A DNA stretch of 64,000 bases from contig JAHEBU010000003.1 of the NCBI GenBank assembly GCA_024642115.1, positions 330,144 to 394,143 on the forward strand, read 5' to 3'. Below the pieces are notes generated by a model. That model was not told where the DNA came from and ran no database searches. It saw only the letters and a program-made list of their open reading frames with translations. Numbering within the stretch: the first letter of the stretch is position 1; every line of letters starts with the position of its first letter. A program made the position numbers and the translations under genes. Below are positions 44,442 through 53,297 of this stretch, one piece after another. Source of the stretch: Marivivens sp. (GTDB taxonomy: Bacteria; Pseudomonadota; Alphaproteobacteria; Rhodobacterales; Rhodobacteraceae).

Positions 44442-44974
44442 GCGATGTCCGCCTTGGCATCGGGCGACAGGTCCACATCGCGCAGGGTTCCGATGTGTTT
44501 AAAGAACAGGCTGACGGTCTGAAGCAGCATCAGAACGATGCAGGCGACCATCAGGCACTTGATCGGGATCATCGACGGGTTCCACATGGAAAACCGCGTC
44601 TCGTTGGTCTGGATGGCGTAGATCGTGCTGCTGATCGACCCGAACAGCATGACGCACAGGTAAAAGGCCAGACAGACCATGGTGATGGCATCCATCCGTG
44701 CGCGTCCCTTGGCCCCCAGCCGTTCATAGAACAGATCCATCCGGACGTGGTCGTTGTCCTTGAGCGTCTTGGCCCCGCCCATGAAATAGTATGCGGTCAG
44801 CGTGAACTGAGCCGCCTCGATGCACCAGTGCAGCGGGATGTGGACCACGTTGCGCGTCACCGCGTCCAGCAGCAGGATGCCGACCATCAGGAAAATCAGG
44901 TACATGGCGACGATACCGACATAGTCGGACAGCCGGTCCACAACGCGCACGTAGCCTTTGAAGAACCCCGTCAT
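44438..44974 (-). CDS. dctQ: TRAP transporter small permease DctQ
   Basis: The 178-residue protein has four helices (IVAMYLIFLMVGILLLDAV, FTLTAYYFMGGAKTL, MVCLAFYLCVMLFGSIS, CLMVACIVLMLLQTVSLFF) and the loop DNDHVRMDLFYERLGAKGRA found in DctQ. It is the first gene of the operon. The 222-base divergent spacer upstream holds two copies of a TTGACYGNNCGGTCAA operator. Confidence 0.9.
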   Translation of the reverse strand: MTGFFKGYVRVVDRLSDYVGIVAMYLIFLMVGILLLDAVTRNVVHIPLHWCIEAAQFTLTAYYFMGGAKTLKDNDHVRMDLFYERLGAKGRARMDAITMVCLAFYLCVMLFGSISSTIYAIQTNETRFSMWNPSMIPIKCLMVACIVLMLLQTVSLFFKHIGTLRDVDLSPDAKADIA

Positions 44975-45040
44975 CCGTCCCCTATCCCGTCGTGGCGCCC
45001 GGTGGTCCGGGTCTGTCGGTCCCGCCTTGGTCGCGAAACA

Positions 45041-45056
45041 TTGACTGTCCGGTCAA
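45041..45056. promoter_or_regulatory. Operator TTGACTGTCCGGTCAA (copy 1)
   Basis: The dyad TTGAC-N6-GTCAA is a perfect inverted repeat in the divergent spacer between dctQ and the flavoprotein operon. With the copy at 45095-45110 it fits TTGACYGNNCGGTCAA, a pattern typical of TetR-family operators. The centres of the two copies are 54 bases apart. No TetR gene is adjacent, so the regulator lies elsewhere. Confidence 0.55.
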
Positions 45057-45094
45057 GCTAACCGTGCCGCCTTTCGCTCTGTCAACCTCATTTC

Positions 45095-45110
45095 CCGACC
45101 GTTCGGTCAA
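45095..45110. promoter_or_regulatory. Operator CCGACCGTTCGGTCAA (copy 2)
   Basis: This is the second copy of the divergent-promoter operator, with an inner perfect dyad GACCG-TT-CGGTC. It lies 87 bases upstream of the GlpA-like start and 120 bases from dctQ. Confidence 0.5.
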
Positions 45111-45196
45111 ATTCTGAAGTGCCTCTCCCTCCGCGTGTCTGCCGATTGACGCAGGGTGGTCCGGCTGTCAGAAAATCGGGCAGATCAAGGATTGCG

Positions 45197-46588
45197 ATGA
45201 CCCAGCCCCCCGCCGCCGAACCCTATGATGTCGCCGTGATCGGTGCGGGCGTGATTGGCTGCGCCATCGCCCGGCGGTTTACGCTCAACGGCGCGCGGGT
45301 GGTGGTGCTGGACAAGGCCGCCGATATCCTGGACGGCGCGTCCAAGGGCAATTCGGCGATCCTGCACACCGGCTTTGACGCCCCCCCCGGTTCGGTCGAG
45401 GCGCAGTGCATCGCCGACGGCTACCGTGAATACCTCGATATCCATCAGCGGCTTGGTCTGCCGCTGGACAAGGCCGGGGCGCTGGTCGTCGCATGGTCCG
45501 AGGCCGAAGAGGCCCTGCTGCCCGACTTGATCGCGCAGGCCCACGAAAACGGCGTAACGGATGTGGAACCCCTGACCGGCAGCGCCACCCGCGCCTTGGA
45601 ACCCGAACTGGCCTCTACCGCCCGCGCCAGTTTCCGCGTCCCCCGCGAATACCTGATCGACCCGTGGTCGGCCCCCTTTGCCTATCTTTTGCAAGCGGTC
45701 GAAAACGGGGCAGACCTGCGCCGCTCGACCGAAGTGACAGGCGGCGGTTTTGATGGGGCGCACTGGCGACTAGAAACGACCACAGGTCCGATCATCGCCG
45801 CCACGATCATCAACGCGGCGGGCCTTTATGGCGATGTTGTCGATCAGCGGCTGCTGGGCCGCGCCGACTTCACCATCAAACCCCGCAAGGGGCAGTTCGT
45901 CGTCTATGACAAACCGGCGTCGCGTCTGACACGGCACATCCTGCTGCCGGTCCCCAATGCCGTGACCAAGGGGATCGTCGTGTGCCGCACCGTCTGGGGC
46001 AACCTGCTGGTCGGCCCCACGGCCGAGGAACAGGGTGACCGCGCCCACGCCACCCTCGTCCCGGAAACGCTGGCGATGCTCAAACGGCGCGGGGCCGAGA
46101 TTTTGCCTGCGCTGGCGCAGGAGGAAGTCACAGCGATCTATGCCGGCCTTCGGCCTGCGACCGAATTCAAGGACTACCAGATCAGGGCGCACGAGGGGCA
46201 GAACTACATCACCGTGGGCGGCATCCGGTCAACCGGGCTCAGTTCGGCCCTGGGGACCGCGCGGCATGTCTTCGCGCTCTGGCAGGGGCAGGTCACGCCC
46301 TTGCCCAACTCGGTCTGGCCCACTGTGTCCAACCTTGCCGAAAACGCACCCCGCCCCTGGCAATCGCCCGGTCACGGCGGGATCGTCTGCCATTGCGAAC
46401 TGGCAACCCGGGCCGAGGTCGAAGGGGCGCTGTCCGGCCCCATTCCCGCCCACACTCTGGCAGGGGTCAAACGGCGCACCCGCGCCACGATGGGCCGCTG
46501 TCAGGGGTTCTATTGCAGCGCCGCCTTGGCGACCCTCACCGCAGGCCACCTGATCCCACCCTTGGCCGAGCCTGCCGATGGACAGTGA
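45197..46588 (+). CDS. FAD-dependent oxidoreductase, GlpA-like, with C-terminal BFD-like [2Fe-2S] domain
   Basis: The 463-residue flavoprotein has a DAO/glycerol-3-phosphate-dehydrogenase-type FAD domain (YDVAVIGAGVIGCAIARRF, then VVVLDKAADILDGASKGNSA). KPRKGQFVVYDKP and ITVGGIRSTGLSSALGTARH follow. The last 70 residues form a BFD-like [2Fe-2S] domain with cysteines 398, 400, 435 and 440 (CHCEL, RCQGFYC). This layout is that of GlpA and of related dehydrogenases that work with a second flavoprotein. The gene for that partner overlaps it by 11 bases. The substrate could be glycerol 3-phosphate or another 2-hydroxy acid or polyol phosphate. The ATG at 45197 was chosen over an upstream frame extension because the FAD motif follows directly. 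Confidence 0.85.
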   Translation: MTQPPAAEPYDVAVIGAGVIGCAIARRFTLNGARVVVLDKAADILDGASKGNSAILHTGFDAPPGSVEAQCIADGYREYLDIHQRLGLPLDKAGALVVAWSEAEEALLPDLIAQAHENGVTDVEPLTGSATRALEPELASTARASFRVPREYLIDPWSAPFAYLLQAVENGADLRRSTEVTGGGFDGAHWRLETTTGPIIAATIINAAGLYGDVVDQRLLGRADFTIKPRKGQFVVYDKPASRLTRHILLPVPNAVTKGIVVCRTVWGNLLVGPTAEEQGDRAHATLVPETLAMLKRRGAEILPALAQEEVTAIYAGLRPATEFKDYQIRAHEGQNYITVGGIRSTGLSSALGTARHVFALWQGQVTPLPNSVWPTVSNLAENAPRPWQSPGHGGIVCHCELATRAEVEGALSGPIPAHTLAGVKRRTRATMGRCQGFYCSAALATLTAGHLIPPLAEPADGQ

Positions 46589-47792
46589 TACCCTCGTCAT
46601 CGGCGCAGGCCCCGCAGGACTGTCGGCGGCGACCGAACTGCGGCGTCTCGGCGTGGCCCACGTCACCGTTGTGGACCGCGAGGCCGAGGCCGGGGGCATC
46701 CCCCGCCACGGCGGCCACTACCCCTATGGCCTGCGGGAATTTCGGACATTGATGAAAGGCCCCGCCTACGCCCGCGCCCTGCGGGACAGGGCACTGGCGG
46801 CTGGCGTGACGATCCGGACCGGGATCACGGTCACGGCCCTGCATCCCGGCGGTCGGATCAGCGTGACCTCGGACGACGGCATGGGCCAGATGTCGGCCGC
46901 CCGCGTCCTGCTGGCGATGGGCGCGCGCGAAACACCCCGCGCCACCCGGCTGATCGGCGGGGTGAAACCGGGGGGCATCCTGTCCACCGGGGCGTTGCAG
47001 GGGCTGGTCTATCTGAACGGACAGCGACCATTTCGCCGCCCGGTCATCCTCGGCACCGAACTGGTGGCGTTTTCGGCGATCCTCACCTGTCGGCACCTCG
47101 GGATCACGCCGGTCGCGATGATCGAACCGGGGGCGCGGACCACGGCCCGTTGGCCTACGGCCCTGTTTCCCCGAATGTTGGGGATTCCCTTGCATTTGCG
47201 GACCGACCTTCTCAGCATCGAGGGGGCCGACCGGGTGACCGGCGTCACCGTGCAAGGCCCCGACGGTCAAACCCGGCAGATCGCCTGCGACGGCGTGATC
47301 GTCACAGGCGGCTTTCGCCCCGAATCCGCGCTGTTGGCCGGTGGCCCCATCGCCATCGATCCGGCCACGGGCGGCCCGCTGATCGACAGCACAGGCCGCT
47401 GTTCCGACCCCGCCTATTTTGCTGCCGGGAACCTGTTGCGGGGAATCGAAACGGCCGGCGCCTGCTGGGACGAAGGGCGGCGAATCGGCGGTGCCATCGC
47501 CCGCAGCCTCAAGGGTCAGACGCCCCACGCCGCGCTCAGCGTGACCACGGTCGGCGAGGCGCTGAAATACGTCCTTCCCCAATCTGTCGCCCCTGACCGC
47601 GCCCTGTCCCGGTTCCAGCTGCGCGTGACACGCCCGGTGCAGGGCAACTTGGTGGTGAAACTGAACGGGCGCGAGGTCGCCAGACACCCGATCAGCGCCC
47701 GCCCGGAACGGCGGATCACCGTTCCCTTCTCCGTCCTGCCCAAGGGGGCAACAGGCACCCTGACCTTCGAGATCGAGGAGCCGGGAAAATGA
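46578..47792 (+). CDS. FAD-dependent pyridine-nucleotide-disulfide-type oxidoreductase, GlpB-like partner, with extra C-terminal domain
   Basis: The 404-residue protein has a two-dinucleotide-binding flavoprotein fold. TLVIGAGPAGLSAATELRRL comes at the N-terminus, then VLLAMGARETPRATRLI and an AAGNLLRGIETAGACWDEG segment that closes the FAD domain. About 110 further residues follow, containing LSRFQLRVTRPVQGNLVVKL and TVPFSVLPKGATGTLTFEIE, a beta-rich tail beyond the usual fold. Together with the GlpA-like protein it resembles the two-flavoprotein dehydrogenases of GlpAB type. Its overlaps with both neighbours indicate coupled translation. Confidence 0.8.
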   Translation: MDSDTLVIGAGPAGLSAATELRRLGVAHVTVVDREAEAGGIPRHGGHYPYGLREFRTLMKGPAYARALRDRALAAGVTIRTGITVTALHPGGRISVTSDDGMGQMSAARVLLAMGARETPRATRLIGGVKPGGILSTGALQGLVYLNGQRPFRRPVILGTELVAFSAILTCRHLGITPVAMIEPGARTTARWPTALFPRMLGIPLHLRTDLLSIEGADRVTGVTVQGPDGQTRQIACDGVIVTGGFRPESALLAGGPIAIDPATGGPLIDSTGRCSDPAYFAAGNLLRGIETAGACWDEGRRIGGAIARSLKGQTPHAALSVTTVGEALKYVLPQSVAPDRALSRFQLRVTRPVQGNLVVKLNGREVARHPISARPERRITVPFSVLPKGATGTLTFEIEEPGK

Positions 47793-49207
47793 CCGTCCTG
47801 GCCATCGACCAAGGCACCACCAGCACCCGCGCCCTGTTGCTGTGTGCGGACGGGTCTAGCCGGATCATTCACGCCCAAACCCATGGCCAATCCTATCCGA
47901 ACCCCGGCTGGGTCGAACACGACCCGACCGAAATCCTGCGGCACATCCGCACCTGTCTGGCGGCAGCCGAAGGGCTGGGCGTGCAGGCGGTGGGGCTCGC
48001 CAATCAGGGGGAAAGCTGTCTGGGCTGGGACGCGGAAACCGGCGACCCTGTGACGCCCATCATCGTCTGGCAGGACGACCGGACCAAGACGGCCTGCGAC
48101 GCGATGGGGGCAGAGGGCGCGGCGCTGGTCATGGACCGTGCCGGGCTACCCAACGACCCCTATTTTTCGGGGTCCAAACTGGGCTGGATCGTCGCCAACG
48201 TGCCAAAGGCGGCCGCGTTGGCGCGGGCGGGACGCCTGCGGCTGGGGACCACTGACGCCTGGTTTCGGCAGTGCCTGACCGGCAATTGCGCAACCGACCC
48301 CAGCACCGCGTCGCGCACCGGGCTGATGAACCTGGCCGCCTGCGACTGGGACGCCGACCTGTGCACGGCCTTTGGGGTGCCGATCACGGCTTTGCCACCG
48401 ATCCGCCCCAGCACCGGAACGCTGGGGCTGCTGCCCGGCGGGATGCCCCTGACCGCGTCGCTGGTCGATCAGCAGGCGGCTCTCTATGGCCACGGCGCGC
48501 GCCGGGCGGGGGATGCCAAGATCACGTTTGGCACGGGGGCCTTTGCGCTGTCCGTGGCGGGGGCGGACCGGCCCGCCCCGGACAGTGGCGCGCTTGCGAC
48601 AGTGGCGTGGCAGATCGACGGACACCGGCCGGTCTATGCGCTGGACGGTGGGGTCTATGCGGCATCCTCGGCCGTCAACTGGGCGCGGGGGCTGGGGCTG
48701 TTCGCCGACTGGGCCGAAATCGACAGCTTTGCCCGCCCGATGGCTTCCGGGCGGGGTCTGACGTTCGTCCCGGCGCTGGCGGGGCTGGCCTGCCCGCACT
48801 GGGACCGGCAGGCGCGCGGGGCTTGGATGGGGCTGGGGCTGGAGCATGAAAAGGCCGACATGATGCAGGCCCTGCTCGAAGGAATCGCCCTGCGGATGGC
48901 CGAGGTGATCGACGCCATGGGGGCCACCGTGGCGACCGCCCGACCGCTGTCGATCGACGGTGGACTGACGCGGAACAGCTATTTCTGTCAGGTTCTGGCC
49001 GATGTTCTGGGTCGCCCGGTGCAGGTGTCCGACCAGCCCGACCTGACGGCGGTCGGGATTGCACAACTGGCGGGCGAGGCTGCGGGGCTGACCATTCCTG
49101 AACCGCGACCGGGGCGAAAAATCAACCCCCTGCCGGTCGATCCTCTTGTAAAGAAACGGTTTCACGCCGCAGTCCAGGCAACCCGAACCTACGGCGCCCA
49201 CGGCTGA
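47789..49207 (+). CDS. FGGY-family carbohydrate kinase (glycerol-kinase-like)
   Basis: The 472-residue protein is an FGGY sugar kinase: VLAIDQGTTSTRALLLCADG, the second-domain ITFGTGAFALSVAG, LDGGVYAASSAVNWARGLG and the ATP-end motif LSIDGGLTRNSYFCQVLADV. Glycerol kinase is the closest recognisable type: it has IIVWQDDRT and PALAGLACPHWDRQARGAW. However, glpK has the motif SRT in a different context, so another polyol is possible. It overlaps the preceding flavoprotein by four bases. With the two dehydrogenase genes it suggests phosphorylation and oxidation of an imported polyol. The order kinase after dehydrogenases is unusual. Confidence 0.87.
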   Translation: MTVLAIDQGTTSTRALLLCADGSSRIIHAQTHGQSYPNPGWVEHDPTEILRHIRTCLAAAEGLGVQAVGLANQGESCLGWDAETGDPVTPIIVWQDDRTKTACDAMGAEGAALVMDRAGLPNDPYFSGSKLGWIVANVPKAAALARAGRLRLGTTDAWFRQCLTGNCATDPSTASRTGLMNLAACDWDADLCTAFGVPITALPPIRPSTGTLGLLPGGMPLTASLVDQQAALYGHGARRAGDAKITFGTGAFALSVAGADRPAPDSGALATVAWQIDGHRPVYALDGGVYAASSAVNWARGLGLFADWAEIDSFARPMASGRGLTFVPALAGLACPHWDRQARGAWMGLGLEHEKADMMQALLEGIALRMAEVIDAMGATVATARPLSIDGGLTRNSYFCQVLADVLGRPVQVSDQPDLTAVGIAQLAGEAAGLTIPEPRPGRKINPLPVDPLVKKRFHAAVQATRTYGAHG

Positions 49208-49354
49208 TCCCGATCAGCAAATGTAACAACGCCGAAAAAGGCGATTGTCATAATTCTTAAACAAGCATTACCTATCTGGCAGAAGCCACGCTGCGGGTCC
49301 CGTCAAAAGGGCCCCGAAGAACGCGGACCAAACATCTATATGTGGGAGATCACC
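49208..49354. other. Spacer between kinase and ABC importer genes
   Basis: The 147-base spacer holds a weak hairpin (CGCC-GAAAAA-GGCG) and a TTCTTAAAC stretch. It probably contains a second promoter or processing site ahead of the receptor gene. No gene is seen. Confidence 0.4.
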
Positions 49355-50461
49355 ATGACTATCCGTTCCACGCTGGCCGCATCGGCCGGCGTCCTCGCCA
49401 TCCTGTCGGGCAGCGTCGCTGTGGCCGAACAGCACGGCGATCTGGTTGCCGCTGCCGTGGCCGAGGGCCAGCTGACCGTCATCGCCCTGCCGCACGACTG
49501 GTGCGGCTATGGCGGCGTCATCGAAGGGTTCAAGGCCGCCTATCCCGGCATCACCGTCAACGAACTGAACCCAGACGCGGGTTCGGCTGACGAACTGGAA
49601 GCGATCCGCGCCAACAAGGACAACACCGGCCCGCAGGCCCCTGACGTTATCGACGTGGGTCTGGCATTCGGTCCGCAGGCCGCCGCCGAAGGGCTGATCC
49701 AGCCCTACAAGGTCATGACCTGGGACAGCATCCCCGCCGACGCCAAGGATGCCGACGGCATGTGGTACGGCGACTATTACGGCGTGATGGCCTTTGGCGT
49801 GAACAAGGACATCGTCACAGGCGATTCGCCGATGGACTGGCCCGATCTGCTCAAGCCCGAGTTCGCAAATTCGGTTGCACTGACCGGCGACCCCCGCTCG
49901 TCCAACCAGGCGATCCTGGCTACCCTGGCGGCTGGTATGTCGCGCGGTGCAGCACCGGGCAAGGATTCGGGCGATATGGGCCTGCAATTCTTTGCCGACC
50001 TGAACAAGGCGGGCAACTTCGTTCCCGTCTCGGGCAAGACCGGGACCATCGCGCAGGGTGCCACCCCGATCGTTCTGGGCTGGGATTACAACCTGCTGGC
50101 ATGGCGCGACGGCATGGCGGGCAACCCGCCGATGGACGTGATCGTGCCGTCCTCGGGCGTTCTGGCCGGTGTCTATGTGCAGGCGATCAGCGCCTACGCC
50201 CCCCACCCCAACGCCGCCAAACTCTGGATGGAATACCTCTATTCGGACGAAGGTCAGCTGGGCTGGCTCAAGGGCTACTGCCACCCGATCCGGTTCAACG
50301 ACATGGTGACCCGTGGCGTGATCCCGCAGGAAATGATGGACGCGCTGCCCCCGGCTGAAAACTATGCCAAGGCCGTGTTCCCGACCATCGACCAGCAGGC
50401 CGCCAACAAAGAGGCCGTGACCACCGGCTGGGACAGCGTCGTCGGCGCAAACGTTCAGTAA
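49355..50461 (+). CDS. ABC importer substrate-binding protein
   Basis: The 368-residue periplasmic receptor has a Sec signal (MTIRSTLAASAGVLAILSG, cleavage after SVAVA). It has the type-II binding fold of the iron/polyamine/phosphonate (SBP_bac_6/8-like) group. ALPHDWCGYGGVIEGFKAAYP, VIDVGLAFGPQAAAEG and YCHPIRFNDMVTRGVIPQEM are readable landmarks. The ligand is unknown; the linked kinase and dehydrogenases suggest a polyol or its phosphate. The ATG at 49355 has GGGAG nine bases upstream; an ATG at 49340 is an alternative. Confidence 0.87.
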   Translation: MTIRSTLAASAGVLAILSGSVAVAEQHGDLVAAAVAEGQLTVIALPHDWCGYGGVIEGFKAAYPGITVNELNPDAGSADELEAIRANKDNTGPQAPDVIDVGLAFGPQAAAEGLIQPYKVMTWDSIPADAKDADGMWYGDYYGVMAFGVNKDIVTGDSPMDWPDLLKPEFANSVALTGDPRSSNQAILATLAAGMSRGAAPGKDSGDMGLQFFADLNKAGNFVPVSGKTGTIAQGATPIVLGWDYNLLAWRDGMAGNPPMDVIVPSSGVLAGVYVQAISAYAPHPNAAKLWMEYLYSDEGQLGWLKGYCHPIRFNDMVTRGVIPQEMMDALPPAENYAKAVFPTIDQQAANKEAVTTGWDSVVGANVQ

Positions 50462-50471
50462 CCTGATCCTT

Positions 50472-50497
50472 GGCCCCTGCCCAACCGGGCGGGGGCC
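50472..50497 (+). terminator. Hairpin between receptor and permease genes
   Basis: GGCCCCTGCCC pairs with GGGCGGGGGCC around AACC, an 11-bp stem including one T-G wobble, 11 bases past the receptor stop. It is well placed as an attenuator that makes the receptor more abundant than the permeases, as seen in many ABC operons. Confidence 0.6.
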
Positions 50498-50515
50498 ATC
50501 CCAAAGGTCGCCGCG

Positions 50516-51394
50516 ATGACAGACACCCCCTATCCCGCACCGCCCCGGCGGCGACTGCCGATGACCTGGGTAGGCATCGTGCCTTTTATCCTGTTTGCCG
50601 TCCTGTTTCTTGTCCTGCCCACGATGAAAATCGTGATTGGTGCGTTCCAGACGCCCGAAGGCAGCTTTACCCTGACCAACATCGCCGGGCTCTTCACGCC
50701 CCAGATCATGTCAGCCTTTGCCATTTCCCTCAAAATCAGCCTCGCCTCGGCGATCATCGGCTGCCTGGCCGGGTTCGGCATGGCCGCGACGATCACGCTG
50801 GGCGGATTGCCGTCCTGGGTGCGCGGGGCGCTGCTAACGTTTTCGGGGGTCGCATCGAATTTTGCGGGCGTCCCGCTGGCCTTTGCCTTTCTGGCGACGC
50901 TGGGCCGGGTCGGATTGGTGACGATCCTGCTGCGCGACTGGTTGGGCATCAATATCTACGCGCTGGGGTTCAACCTGCTGTCGTTCTGGGGGCTGACGCT
51001 CACCTACCTGTTCTTCCAGCTGCCGCTGATGATCCTGATCATCACCCCCGCACTGGACGGACTGAAAAAGGAATGGCGTGAAGCGGCGGCGATCCTTGGG
51101 GCCACCGGCCCGCAATACTGGCGGATGGTCGCCTTGCCGATCCTGTTTCCGTCGCTGCTGGGCACGCTTGCGCTGCTGTTTGCCAATTCGTTCGGCGCGG
51201 TCGCCACGGCCTATGCGCTGACCGGGTCGTCGCTCAATATCGTGCCGATCCAGCTGTTCGCGCAGATCAGGGGCGACGTGCTTCAAGACCCGCATCTGGG
51301 TTACGCGCTGGCCTTTGGCATGATCGCATTTACCGGCGTCGCCAACGGCATCTACATCTGGCTGCGTACCCGGTCCGAAAAGTGGATCAAATGA
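50516..51394 (+). CDS. ABC importer permease 1
   Basis: The 292-residue permease has about six helices and the BPD_transp_1 EAA loop (KKEWREAAAILGATGPQYWRM followed by ALPILFPSLLGTL). Its N-terminus is proline- and arginine-rich and cytoplasmic. It pairs with the next permease and the PotA-like ATPase. Its stop overlaps the ATG of permease 2 (ATGA). Confidence 0.9.
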   Translation: MTDTPYPAPPRRRLPMTWVGIVPFILFAVLFLVLPTMKIVIGAFQTPEGSFTLTNIAGLFTPQIMSAFAISLKISLASAIIGCLAGFGMAATITLGGLPSWVRGALLTFSGVASNFAGVPLAFAFLATLGRVGLVTILLRDWLGINIYALGFNLLSFWGLTLTYLFFQLPLMILIITPALDGLKKEWREAAAILGATGPQYWRMVALPILFPSLLGTLALLFANSFGAVATAYALTGSSLNIVPIQLFAQIRGDVLQDPHLGYALAFGMIAFTGVANGIYIWLRTRSEKWIK

Positions 51395-52173
51395 AGCGCG
51401 TCTGGTCCTGGATCATCTTTGCCCTTGGCATGGCGTTCTTTTTCCTGCCGCTGATCGGCACGCTGGAGTTTTCCTTGCGGATGCGGCGAGGCGAATATTC
51501 GCTGGACGCCTATCGCAGCGTGCTGGCGGACCCCCGGTTCCAGGAAACATTCAGCTATTCGGTGATCCTTGCCATTTTCACCATCCTGTTCGGGGTGTTT
51601 CTGGTCGTGCCGACTGCCTATTGGGTGCGGCTGAAACTGCCGCGCCTGCGTCCGCTGATCGAATTCATCACCCTGTTGCCGCTGGTGATCCCGGCGATCG
51701 TGATCGTGTTCGGCTATATCCGGCTCTATAATTCATCGTCGTTTCTGCCGCTGACCTCGTCCACCTTTGGCACCAACCTGCTGCTTATGTTCGGCTATGC
51801 CACGCTGTCGCTGCCCTATACCTACCGGGCGATCGACACCGGGCTACGCACTATCGACGTGGCAACGCTCACCGAAGCGGCGCAAAGCCTTGGCGCGGGC
51901 TGGATCACCATCATGGGCCGGATCATCCTGCCCAACGTGCTGGTGGCGGTGCTGTCGGGCGCATTCCTGACGTTTGCCATCGTGATCGGGGAGTTTACGC
52001 TGGCCGCCCTGCTGAACCGTCCCGCCTTTGGACCCTACATGCAGTTGCTCGGGGCCAACCGGGCCTATGAACCTGCGGCTTTGGCCGTCATCGCCTTCGG
52101 GCTCACCTGGGGGTGCATGGGGCTGATCCAGCTTGTCAGCCGCCTGTCCAAACACACAAGGGCCGCTGCCTGA
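51391..52173 (+). CDS. ABC importer permease 2
   Basis: The 260-residue permease is of the PotC/CysW type with six helices and the EAA loop EAAQSLGAGWITIMGRIILP. It has LPLVIPAIVIVFGYIRLYN before it and FLTFAIVIGEFTLAALLNRP after it. It overlaps permease 1 at its start and the ATPase at its end (TGATG), so the three genes are translated as a block. Confidence 0.9.
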   Translation: MKRVWSWIIFALGMAFFFLPLIGTLEFSLRMRRGEYSLDAYRSVLADPRFQETFSYSVILAIFTILFGVFLVVPTAYWVRLKLPRLRPLIEFITLLPLVIPAIVIVFGYIRLYNSSSFLPLTSSTFGTNLLLMFGYATLSLPYTYRAIDTGLRTIDVATLTEAAQSLGAGWITIMGRIILPNVLVAVLSGAFLTFAIVIGEFTLAALLNRPAFGPYMQLLGANRAYEPAALAVIAFGLTWGCMGLIQLVSRLSKHTRAAA

Positions 52174-53225
52174 TGGCGTATCTCGACCTGACCAATCTGG
52201 AAAAGACCTTTGGCACCAACCGCGTGGTCAAGGATTTTTCGCTCGGCATCGACAAGGGCGAATTCGTGTCTTTGCTGGGGCCGTCCGGCTGCGGCAAGAC
52301 GACCGTTCTGCGCATGGTTGCGGGGTTCGAGACGCCCACGTCCGGTCATGTGCGGATCGAGGGGCAGGACGTCACCAACCTCAAGCCCAATCAGCGCAAC
52401 ATCGGCATGGTGTTTCAGGCCTACGCCCTGTTTCCCAACCTCAACGTGGCGCAAAACGTGGCCTTTGGATTGACCGTCGCAGGCGTGCCAAAGGCCGAGC
52501 GCGGTGCGCGAGTGCAGGAAATGCTCGACCTGATCGGCCTGCCCGACCTTGGCGCGCGGTATCCGTTCCAACTGTCCGGTGGGCAGCAACAGCGGGTGGC
52601 GCTGGCCCGGGCGCTGGCCGTGCGGCCGCGCGTCCTGCTGTTGGACGAACCGCTTTCGGCACTTGATGCCAAGATCCGCGTGTCGCTTCGCACCGAAATC
52701 CGCGAAATCCAGCGGCGGCTGGGGATTACCACGATCTTTGTCACCCATGACCAGGAAGAGGCGCTGTCGATGTCCGACCGGGTCGTGGTCATGAACGGCG
52801 GCATTGCCGATCAGGTCGGCACACCATTTGAAATCTACAACCGGCCCACCACCCGCTTTGTCGCTAACTTTGTCGGCACGCTCAACCAGCTTGAGGCGAC
52901 GGTCATCGATCCGGCCAGCGGGGCGGTGCGGATCGGCGACCAGGCGATCACGCTGGGCCGGTCCCTGTCTGCCGCTGCCGGATCGACCATAGGCCTCGCC
53001 TTGCGGCCGGAATCGGTCCAGTTGGACAGCGGGCGCGATCTGACCCTGCCCGCCACCATCACACAGGTGCATTTCATGGGGTCGGTCATTCGCATCCGTG
53101 CCGAAACGCCGGGCGGGGACCTGTCGCTCGACACGTTCAACCGGGCCGACGCGCCGCCCCCCGCCATCGGGGCGCAGGTGCATGTCGGCATTGCCAGGCA
53201 GGACCTGATCGTTCTGGGGGACTGA
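52173..53225 (+). CDS. ABC importer ATPase (PotA/CysA-like)
   Basis: The 350-residue ATPase has Walker A GPSGCGKTTVLRMVAG, the Q-loop MVFQAYALFPN, the signature LSGGQQQRVALARAL, Walker B VLLLDEPLSALD and the switch VTHDQEEALSMSD. A C-terminal TOBE-like domain starts near residue 270 (LRPESVQLDSG). It energises the importer built from the two permeases and the receptor. It is the last gene of the operon; matB follows after 72 bases. Confidence 0.93.
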   Translation: MAYLDLTNLEKTFGTNRVVKDFSLGIDKGEFVSLLGPSGCGKTTVLRMVAGFETPTSGHVRIEGQDVTNLKPNQRNIGMVFQAYALFPNLNVAQNVAFGLTVAGVPKAERGARVQEMLDLIGLPDLGARYPFQLSGGQQQRVALARALAVRPRVLLLDEPLSALDAKIRVSLRTEIREIQRRLGITTIFVTHDQEEALSMSDRVVVMNGGIADQVGTPFEIYNRPTTRFVANFVGTLNQLEATVIDPASGAVRIGDQAITLGRSLSAAAGSTIGLALRPESVQLDSGRDLTLPATITQVHFMGSVIRIRAETPGGDLSLDTFNRADAPPPAIGAQVHVGIARQDLIVLGD

Positions 53226-53297
53226 CCGCTTCAATCCGGGGGGACTTGACCCACCGCCCCCCACAGGTATGGCTCTGTCACAGCGGCGGAGGATCCG

